A stretch of 64,000 nt of DNA from Paenibacillus sp. ACRRY. Its GTDB lineage: Bacteria > Bacillota > Bacilli > Paenibacillales > Paenibacillaceae. The position numbers were made by a program, and so were the translations under genes. A model generated the notes under the pieces. It was not told where the DNA came from and made no database searches. It worked only from the letters and a program-made list of their open reading frames with translations. Positions 58,225-64,000 of this stretch are shown here, piece by piece. Position 1 is the stretch's first letter. Each line of letters opens with the position of its first letter. Where the stretch lies: positions 248,001 through 312,000 of the forward strand of contig NZ_JAKRNM010000002.1 of assembly GCF_022346995.1 (NCBI RefSeq), given 5' to 3'.

Positions 58225-59412
58225 ATGAACAGAGTCAGAGGAAGTATCTTTTTTAGTGTTTTTGCAGCCATGCTGGGTTTGATGCTGATTGCTCCCATTA
58301 TGCCGCCACTTATTCGTGAGCTGGGGATGAAGGAGAGTCATTCGGGTCTTATCATTTCACTTGGTTCAATCGCCATGGCAGTTATGGGCCCTGTATGGGG
58401 CAGATTCAGTGATGTTCGAGGGAGAAAACCAATCATTTTGATTGGATTCATAGGGATGTCTGTAAGCTGTGCTTTGTTTGCTCTTGCCTTATATGGCGGG
58501 TTGAATGCATGGATTGGAGGAGGAATTCTGCTCACCTTGCTGATTGTGACACGCAGCCTGATTGGAATGTTCATTCCGGCCGTTTTGTCTTCTTCCCAAG
58601 CGTATATGGGTGATGTTACCGAAGGGGAGGATCGGGGAAGCGGGATGGCTATCATTAGTGCTGCCAATGGACTCGGATTGGTGTTCGGGCCAGCAATCGC
58701 TGGTGCCTTTACGATTATTGGTCTGCTCTGGCCTCTTTACTTTGGCATCGTTATTGCGATCATTGCTTTTATCGTTGCTTTGGTGCTAATTCCAGCTGCC
58801 AAGCCGGTTTTACAAGCCCGACCACCCAAGGTCAACCCGTTCCAGCGCGGCTTACGCACTTACTTGGCAGCAGGGCTGGTTACCATGATCGCGATTATGA
58901 CGATACAGGTTGTTGGCGGGTTTTATTTTCAGGATCAACTTGCACTAACCTCTGGAGATACAGCTCGAATGGTTTCGTTTGGCCTGATGTTCTCGGGGGC
59001 AGCCATGCTGCTCGTACAGGTGATCCAGATGAAATGGCTGAAGTGGCAGCCGCGGCCGATGATTCTGCTCGGTTCTCTTTTTCTGCTTGGAAGCATGGTC
59101 ATGTTTCTATTTTCCAAGCAGCTGCTCGTGTATTATGGTTCGTTTTTCCTGTTTGGCATGGGATCCGGATTCATGATGCCGGGATTCATGGCTGGTGCAT
59201 CACTTGCCGTAAGCAAGGAGCAGCAGGGAGGCGCCGCTGGGCTCGTAGCAGCCGTGCAGGGCATATCCGCCGTTGTTACACCAATACTTACAACAACCCT
59301 ATATCAGGTGGATCGACATATACCATTTATGCTAGTGGTCATACTCGTCGTGGTTATGGGTGTGATCATGATTGGAATGAAAGGCACTCAGTCTCGTTCT
59401 GTCACAGGTTAG
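58225..59412 (+). CDS. MFS transporter (possible siderophore exporter)
   Basis: 395 residues from ATG 58225 (GAGGAG nine bases before; the ATG at 58219 is too close). About 12 membrane helices. The MFS motif A lies at GRFSDVRGRKPIILIG; VFGPAIAGAF fits motif C of antiporters. Similar proteins (YmfD type) export siderophores such as bacillibactin, and its position behind a Fur-controlled AraC gene suggests iron use. A substrate cannot be given. Confidence 0.88.
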   Translation: MNRVRGSIFFSVFAAMLGLMLIAPIMPPLIRELGMKESHSGLIISLGSIAMAVMGPVWGRFSDVRGRKPIILIGFIGMSVSCALFALALYGGLNAWIGGGILLTLLIVTRSLIGMFIPAVLSSSQAYMGDVTEGEDRGSGMAIISAANGLGLVFGPAIAGAFTIIGLLWPLYFGIVIAIIAFIVALVLIPAAKPVLQARPPKVNPFQRGLRTYLAAGLVTMIAIMTIQVVGGFYFQDQLALTSGDTARMVSFGLMFSGAAMLLVQVIQMKWLKWQPRPMILLGSLFLLGSMVMFLFSKQLLVYYGSFFLFGMGSGFMMPGFMAGASLAVSKEQQGGAAGLVAAVQGISAVVTPILTTTLYQVDRHIPFMLVVILVVVMGVIMIGMKGTQSRSVTG

Positions 59413-59454
59413 ACAGGTTCGTCATTCTCTGGAATGAGTCCGAAAAAGCAAGAA

Positions 59455-59471
59455 GGTCAAAAAAGGTCAAA
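59455..59471 (+). promoter_or_regulatory. CtsR heat-shock operator
   Basis: GGTCAAA-AAA-GGTCAAA, a perfect match to the CtsR consensus (A/G)GTCAAANAN(A/G)GTCAAA, 156 bases upstream of the hsp20 start and about 80 bases upstream of its recognised sigma-A promoter. Confidence 0.8.
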
Positions 59472-59548
59472 TTAAAAGAAAAAAGGATCTATTTTCAGGT
59501 AGCGGTTCATATTGAAGAAAAATCATTTTTTTTCGGCTCTTACGTATT

Positions 59549-59577
59549 TTGAGCATCATCCACGTGAGGATTATAAT
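59549..59577 (+). promoter_or_regulatory. Sigma-A promoter of the hsp20 gene
   Basis: TTGAGC (59549-59554), 17-base spacer, TATAAT (59572-59577). Confidence 0.7.
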
Positions 59578-59626
59578 AATCCATGTAAGCAACAACAAAC
59601 CAATCACATATAAGGAGATGATGTTC

Positions 59627-60070
59627 ATGTTTGATCTGATGCCGTTTCGTAAACGAAATGAAGACCTGTTCGGACACATGCTGAAATCCTTCAATGATAT
59701 GGTTGACAGCCCGTGGGTTTCTCCCTTTGGAACCAGCAGCCAGCCATTCCGGACGGATATCCGTGAGGAAGATGGGAAATATCTAATTGAGGCCGATCTG
59801 CCTGGTATCGCCAAGCAGGATATCGATATTCAGGTACAGGGCAATGAACTGATGATCCGTGCGAAACGCAATGAGTTTCATGAACAGAAGGATGATTCGA
59901 ATCGAATCATTCGGCAGGAGCGCAGATCGGGTGAATTCCTCCGGCGTTTCTATGTGGAACACATTGATGAGGAGAACATTAAGGCCCGATTGGAAGATGG
60001 CGTGCTGAAGCTTGAAATTCCGAAACGTTCAGGAGACGATCATACCCATAGACGTATTCAGATCGATTAA
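59627..60070 (+). CDS. Hsp20 / alpha-crystallin small heat-shock protein
   Basis: 147 residues from ATG 59627 (AAGGAG nine bases upstream). The alpha-crystallin domain (about 44-135: FRTDIREEDGKYLIEADLPGI, then GEFLRRFYV, and DGVLKLEIPKR) is complete. The C-terminal IxI-like tail is short (HRRIQID). ATP-independent holdase preventing aggregation under stress. CtsR operator and own promoter upstream, so heat-shock regulation is probable. Monogenic. Confidence 0.93.
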   Translation: MFDLMPFRKRNEDLFGHMLKSFNDMVDSPWVSPFGTSSQPFRTDIREEDGKYLIEADLPGIAKQDIDIQVQGNELMIRAKRNEFHEQKDDSNRIIRQERRSGEFLRRFYVEHIDEENIKARLEDGVLKLEIPKRSGDDHTHRRIQID

Positions 60071-60104
60071 TGATTTTACATGTTGTAGCTTGTATTCATA
60101 AAAG

Positions 60105-60180
60105 GTATCCCTCAAGGCAGACAGCATGGAGAAACATCCGTCAAGATGTTCCTCCATGTGATCCCTTGGGGGATTTTTTC
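60105..60180 (+). terminator. Nested-hairpin terminator after hsp20
   Basis: Outer arms ATCCCTCAAGG and CCCTTGGGGGAT enclose an inner stem CATGGAGAAACATC / GATGTTCCTCCATG, followed by T6. Confidence 0.8.
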
Positions 60181-60199
60181 TATGCCGAAGTTCTTATTA

Positions 60200-60754
60200 T
60201 CACTCTGCCGCAGCCAGCATGAGCTTATAAATTTGGCGGGTCGTGTTGACGTTCCTGACCGTCATATATTTGTAGACAGAGGAGCCGACAAGCTTGTTCA
60301 TCCCGCTGCGTCCGGCATCTTCTCTGCTTACCGAATACAAGATGGCTCCGGTAACGTATATCAATGTGCCAACTTCCGGTTTGAGGGGCAGCTTGTCCAA
60401 CACCGAGACGTCATTGACTTCATCCCACAGAAACATCACGTCGCTCTTCGCCTGCTCATCATTCGTCCATTCCTCCGGCAGCGCCTGAAGCACGGTCTGC
60501 ATTTCTTCCATATTGCGTACCACGACACGGATCTCCAAGCCGAACTCAGCAGTAATGGCCTGCTCCAGTATCTTGGATATCTCGGCGTTAGGGTGAATAC
60601 GTTCCAGATGATCGGCGAAGATAATGTTGCCCGTATTAATGTAAGTTACGACATCCTGCATGCCTGCTAGTTCAAATGTTTCTTTCAGCTGCTTCATATT
60701 GATCTTATTGTTCCCGCCTACATTAATCCCCCGCAGCAAAGCAACATAAATCAT
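60200..60754 (-). CDS. DUF1697 protein
   Basis: 184 residues. The N-terminus IYVALLRGINVGGNNKINMKQLKETF with YINTGNIIF is diagnostic for the DUF1697 family (a small alpha/beta fold of unknown function). Full-length (family about 180). Convergent with hsp20. Confidence 0.92.
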   Translation of the reverse strand: MIYVALLRGINVGGNNKINMKQLKETFELAGMQDVVTYINTGNIIFADHLERIHPNAEISKILEQAITAEFGLEIRVVVRNMEEMQTVLQALPEEWTNDEQAKSDVMFLWDEVNDVSVLDKLPLKPEVGTLIYVTGAILYSVSREDAGRSGMNKLVGSSVYKYMTVRNVNTTRQIYKLMLAAAE

Positions 60755-60866
60755 GATCTTCCCCCTTGTTCACCACAGATAAATTCTGTATGCATGCAAA
60801 TTCCAATACAGGTCCTAATTCGTTAGTGAAGCCATCTTCAATCTTGCTTATTCTCATTCCGATGAC

Positions 60867-61517
60867 TTAACGAAGTGATAAATATTCAACTAGATGTACG
60901 GTGTACTCTGCACCGAGCAGATCAACCAATAAAGGTTCTATGTGCTCCAAATATTCAGGCTTGGTTTCATAGGTCTCTTCATCCTTCACTTCTCCGCCGT
61001 AAGTGCGTGCCGCTTCAATCAGGATGGCGAGTGCAGCGAACAGGTCGGACAATGAATTCGCAATACGCTGGGGCTCTCCGCCTTCAAAGGCAGCATACAC
61101 AGGTGAGTTGGCCGCGCTTGTATCCACAATCAATGGATCATCATTAAAGTTGGCAATAACGACATGATTTGCTGTCCATGAGGGCGATTCCACATATGGC
61201 TCATTCAAGCCGATCCACCGGTAACCCTGCTGCTGGCGATGCAGATGTTCGGGGGCTACAAAAGATAACAGGGCCGCATCGCCAATCTCCACGGCAGCAT
61301 TTTTCATTTTGAGTGTCCCTTCAGCTTTTGCATCTCTCATCTCATAATGGGTGTACAAATACACAAGCTCAGGTGAGAGAGGTATCCGCTTGTCCACTTC
61401 GGGCTGGCAAGGCTGTTCACGAGGGCGCAGATCATGTTGTTTGAAAAATCCGTAAGCTTCATTGTATAGATCCTGCTGTTCAACAAACTGTTGTATGGCA
61501 GCGTCCAGTTTTTGCAT
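60867..61517 (-). CDS. SUKH-like (SMI1/KNR4-type) protein
   Basis: 216 residues from ATG 61517 (AGGAGG 11 bases upstream). The middle (PLSPELVYLYTHYE, GDAALLSFVAPEHLHRQQQ, NHVVIANFNDDPLIVDTS) looks like the SMI1/KNR4 fold with a helical tail. The usual N-terminal motif is weak, so the assignment is moderate. Possible orphan immunity protein. Confidence 0.65.
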   Translation of the reverse strand: MQKLDAAIQQFVEQQDLYNEAYGFFKQHDLRPREQPCQPEVDKRIPLSPELVYLYTHYEMRDAKAEGTLKMKNAAVEIGDAALLSFVAPEHLHRQQQGYRWIGLNEPYVESPSWTANHVVIANFNDDPLIVDTSAANSPVYAAFEGGEPQRIANSLSDLFAALAILIEAARTYGGEVKDEETYETKPEYLEHIEPLLVDLLGAEYTVHLVEYLSLR

Positions 61518-61775
61518 GGTTTTAATACCTCCTGATGTTATGAATGTCATGCTATTACTATGTATAGGATTCAGTCACCATAGAAATTATACTATATCCA
61601 AATGGGAAAAGCTTACAACCTGTTTTGGTGGGCGTCGAGTGAATGTTCCATGACTAGGACCGAACCAGTGGCTAAACGTTTCAATGGGGAAGACAGCTTG
61701 GGTGTAACGGAGCAGAAGGGATATTAAAGCGGCCTACTTAAGACCCAATTTGGTATGAAATCCAGAAAAAGATGA

Positions 61776-61791
61776 TTGAATACGTTTACAT
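61776..61791 (+). promoter_or_regulatory. cre site (CcpA) on the DUF1593 lipoprotein promoter
   Basis: TTGAATACGTTTACAT matches the CcpA consensus WTGNAARCGNWWWCAW at 15 of 16 positions and overlaps the -35. Confidence 0.7.
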
Positions 61792-61813
61792 CAAATAGTC
61801 AACATGCTATACT
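61785..61813 (+). promoter_or_regulatory. Sigma-A promoter of the DUF1593 lipoprotein gene
   Basis: TTTACA (61785-61790), 17-base spacer, TATACT (61808-61813). RAT4 starts about seven bases after the predicted start. The 480-base gap 61518-61997 contains the cre, promoter, RAT and terminator. Confidence 0.8.
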
Positions 61814-61826
61814 TTTTTTCAAATAA

Positions 61827-61855
61827 GGATTGTTACTGTTTCGGCAGGCAAAACC
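61827..61855 (+). promoter_or_regulatory. RAT4, LicT target outside the bgl cluster
   Basis: GGATTGTTACTGTTTCG followed by CAGGCAAAACC, equal to RAT1-3 in all recognition positions. Overlaps a terminator at 61852-61911. Confidence 0.9.
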
Positions 61856-61911
61856 TGAACATTAATATGCGTGGCTTCTGTCCATGGCGTATTCATGTTT
61901 GGGTTTTTTTG
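61852..61911 (+). terminator. RAT4-controlled terminator
   Basis: AACCTGAACAT-TAATATGC pairs with GGCGTATT-CATGTTTGGGTT around a loop containing GTGG/CCAT, followed by T7. Confidence 0.75.
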
Positions 61912-61997
61912 CATTCTACGGTCCATATTAAGGAATAGGAAAGCGCGCGCTGGTCATTCCCACACACATCATGCTAAGCGAAAGAAAGGGGAACATC

Positions 61998-63632
61998 ATG
62001 AATAAGAGAAAATGGCTGAATGTATTCGCTGCAGGTTTTATCAGTAGTATTCTGGTGATTAGTGGATGCGCATCCAAAACACCTCAAGCTGCAAATGAGA
62101 CACCGAACCAGGCGGCAGAACAGGAAGAAAGCAATAATCAGGACACGGCAAAGGGTGAAACGACGAAAGGTAGGACCGTTATTACGACAGATGGTGAAGT
62201 CGATGATATGAACTCGGTCATCCGCTTTTTGCTGTATTCCAATGAAATGGATTTAGCTGGCATAGTGCTAACTAGTTCGGTATATCACTACGGAGGGGAT
62301 AAGGAAGCGGGAATTGAACCATTCCGCTGGACAGGTACACAGTGGGTATACGACATGATCGATGCTTATGGTGAGATTTATCCGAACTTGTCCAAACACG
62401 CGGACGGTTATCCGGAACCCGAGCAGCTTCGTGCCATGACGAAAATCGGGAATATCTCAGACAAAGGGGAGATGGAGAAGGAAACGGAAGGCTCCGAATT
62501 TCTTCAGACCCTGTTCCTTGACGATGATCCCCGTGATCTGATTGTTCAAACCTGGGGCGGAACCAATACAACGGCAAGAGCGCTCAAATCCATTGAAGAA
62601 CAGTACAAAGGTACGGCAGACTGGGAAACCATTCGCAAAAAGGTCAGTGATAAACTGGTACTGTACATCATCCTCGATCAGGATGACAGTTATAACGAAT
62701 ATATTGCGAAGAATTGGCCGGATATCCGCATTCTGAATGACCAGTCGAATTTCTGGCATTTCGCTTATGCCTGGAAGATGCATGCCGAAGAGGTAAACAG
62801 CAAGCTGCATGGTGACTGGATGATCAAAAACATTCTGGATGGACATGGCAAGCTGCTGGATATGTATGCTTCCATGGGTGACGGTAAAATGATTGAAGGC
62901 GAGCTGGATGAAGAACAACGCGGAAGTGACGCTTATCTTCAAAACAATCCGCAATATGATAAGTACGACTTTATCTCCGAGGGGGACTCGCCTTCGTTCT
63001 TCTATCTGATCGATAACGGACTTCGCAGTATGGAAGACCCTTCCTACGGTGGTTGGGGCGGGCGTTTCGGCGCTGTGAATGACAAGCTGTTCAGAAACAA
63101 TGTGCTCGATTATGATCCGTATACGAAACGTTATGAGGCCGAGTATTCCCTGATGAGATGGTTTGACGATATTCAGGACGATTTTGCCGCTCGTGCGGAT
63201 TGGGCAGTTGCAGATACCTTTGAAGGGGCCAATCATAACCCAATCTTGACCATTAAGGAAGGACTTGATCTGTCCGTTAGTCCGGGTGAACGTGTGAGTC
63301 TGAATGCCGAAGCGAAGGACCCGGATGGCGATCAATTGACCTATAAATGGTGGAGATATTTTGAAGCAGACACGTATGAGGATGCCAAAGTAGAGCAGAA
63401 CCAAGTGCAGAAGGAAGTTGTAGGAGATCTGCTGCTTGGATTGCATCGGGAGCTTGCGAAGGATGAACAGGTAGATACAATCAAACTGGAAGGCAGTGAC
63501 ACGAGCACGGTGACATTTACCGTCCCTGAGGATGCCAAATCCGGAGACACGATTCATATCGTGGCCGAGGTACAGGATGATGGCGAGCATCAGCTGAAGC
63601 ATTATCAACGTGTCATTTTGACTGTAAAATAA
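61998..63632 (+). CDS. DUF1593-type lipoprotein (nucleoside-hydrolase-like fold)
   Basis: 544 residues from ATG 61998 (AAAGGGGAACATC upstream). Lipobox cysteine in VISGCASK. After a Q/E/T-rich linker, residues about 60-370 begin with TVITTDGEVDDMNSVIRFL, a nucleoside-hydrolase-like Asp cluster, as in DUF1593. The C-terminal about 100 residues (RVSLNAEAKDPDGDQLTYKWW, TVTFTVPEDA) are a PKD/cadherin-like beta domain. It may process polysaccharide or glycoside products at the surface. RAT4/cre control ties it to beta-glucoside use. Confidence 0.88.
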   Translation: MNKRKWLNVFAAGFISSILVISGCASKTPQAANETPNQAAEQEESNNQDTAKGETTKGRTVITTDGEVDDMNSVIRFLLYSNEMDLAGIVLTSSVYHYGGDKEAGIEPFRWTGTQWVYDMIDAYGEIYPNLSKHADGYPEPEQLRAMTKIGNISDKGEMEKETEGSEFLQTLFLDDDPRDLIVQTWGGTNTTARALKSIEEQYKGTADWETIRKKVSDKLVLYIILDQDDSYNEYIAKNWPDIRILNDQSNFWHFAYAWKMHAEEVNSKLHGDWMIKNILDGHGKLLDMYASMGDGKMIEGELDEEQRGSDAYLQNNPQYDKYDFISEGDSPSFFYLIDNGLRSMEDPSYGGWGGRFGAVNDKLFRNNVLDYDPYTKRYEAEYSLMRWFDDIQDDFAARADWAVADTFEGANHNPILTIKEGLDLSVSPGERVSLNAEAKDPDGDQLTYKWWRYFEADTYEDAKVEQNQVQKEVVGDLLLGLHRELAKDEQVDTIKLEGSDTSTVTFTVPEDAKSGDTIHIVAEVQDDGEHQLKHYQRVILTVK

Positions 63633-63664
63633 CGAAGACGCAACCTGAGTCAAAAGAACATCAC

Positions 63665-63712
63665 AAAGAGGAGCGGTCTCCACAGTATAAACATGGAGAT
63701 GCGCTCCTCTTT
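63665..63712. terminator. Bidirectional terminator at the end of the DUF1593 gene
   Basis: Stem AAAGAGGAGCG / CGCTCCTCTTT with internal pairing CTCCA/TGGAG. Confidence 0.85.
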
Positions 63713-63735
63713 GCTTGCAAGACAAACCGAATTCA

Positions 63736-64000
63736 CTAGCGGCGTATGCCTGTCCAGAACACATTCCAGGCAATGGCGAGTGCATGTTCATAAGATTGTC
63801 TGGTTTCATATACGAGCTGTACATCCAGTCCATCCAATAGCGTGACATAAGCTACCGTAGCTTCCTCGGGGTTCAGACGGATGTCCTCATGTTTGGCAAA
63901 CACGGCGGCGAGCTCGGCTTTGAGCGTGCCGAGATATGTTCGATACTGCGCGAGGACAAAATCATGCACCTCAAGCGGAGTAATAAAGGACAGAATGTAC
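63736..64000 (-). CDS. TetR-type regulator, C-terminal part (start beyond window)
   Basis: The open frame continues past the right edge (a start-like GTG at 63969 is internal; upstream codons read YILSFITPLE). The helical composition with LDGLDVQLVYET and the ending AIAWNVFWTGIRR resembles the ligand-binding C-domain of TetR/BetI regulators. No DNA-binding part is visible, so the family call is tentative. Confidence 0.6.
   Translation of the reverse strand, partial: YILSFITPLEVHDFVLAQYRTYLGTLKAELAAVFAKHEDIRLNPEEATVAYVTLLDGLDVQLVYETRQSYEHALAIAWNVFWTGIRR

Noticed and set aside
62457..63848. Open frame on the minus strand opposite the DUF1593 gene
   Set aside because: Complementary to a lipoprotein with clear family motifs; no domain or RBS.

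Overview
The window reads as chromosomal DNA of a Gram-positive, spore-former-type Firmicute, most likely Paenibacillus (inference). Supporting signs are AGGAGG-type ribosome binding sites, TTG/GTG starts, sigma-A promoters with 17-bp spacers, Bacillus-type control elements (LicT/RAT antitermination, LexA 'DinR' box, CtsR, Fur, PhoP and SigD motifs) and a rich set of carbohydrate genes. I see no rRNA, intact tRNA, insertion sequence, prophage or CRISPR array.

Left part (1-8.6 kb): a Cys-rich pentapeptide-repeat protein (cut by the window edge), then a LacI-type regulator divergent from a four-gene sugar operon: a cytoplasmic apiosidase-like (DUF4038/GH140-type) hydrolase, a Gfo/Idh/MocA oxidoreductase, an EutH-like membrane protein and a beta-glucoside-type PTS EIIBCA. 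An FMN reductase follows.

8.7-16.8 kb: NADP-type glutamate dehydrogenase; a K+(cation)/H+ antiporter operon (GreA-like protein, KhtT-like, KhtU-like) with a structured leader, a terminator and a 24-codon leader ORF in front; PhzF-like, quinone-oxidoreductase-like and cyclase-family enzymes; and a small basic protein whose promoter contains a perfect LexA box.

16.8-23.6 kb: the most unusual block. It is a peptide-type ABC importer in which the substrate-binding lipoprotein is circularly permuted, both permeases carry long extra N-terminal membrane or helical regions, and the two ATPases are fused in one divergent gene. The -35 boxes of the two divergent promoters abut.

23.7-33.4 kb: a lipoprotein, a LuxR-type regulator, a SUFU-domain protein, a small unknown protein, then a complete LicT regulon: RAT1 - two GH1 6-phospho-beta-glucosidases - RAT2 - licT - RAT3 - beta-glucoside PTS. 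A fourth RAT element lies about 30 kb away (61.8 kb), behind a cre-overlapped promoter and in front of a DUF1593-type lipoprotein, so that gene is predicted to belong to the same LicT/CcpA circuit.

33.4-46.4 kb: a LysR regulator, ankyrin proteins, an NCS2 purine permease, PilZ, HEAT-repeat, DUF6386-like, SMI1/KNR4 (SUKH) and DUF5412-like proteins (families common among toxin-immunity genes), an ECF sigma/anti-sigma pair, and a SigD-promoter-driven chemotaxis receptor lacking an extracellular sensor.

46.4-64 kb: a VOC protein, alkaline phosphatase with PhoP-box repeats, an abg-like module (GGDEF-like regulator, AbgT transporter, M20 hydrolase), a secreted beta-propeller protein, an SDR/LysR pair, an AraC regulator behind a Fur box with an MFS exporter, an Hsp20 chaperone with a CtsR operator, DUF1697, a SUKH-like protein, the RAT4-controlled lipoprotein and a truncated TetR-type regulator.
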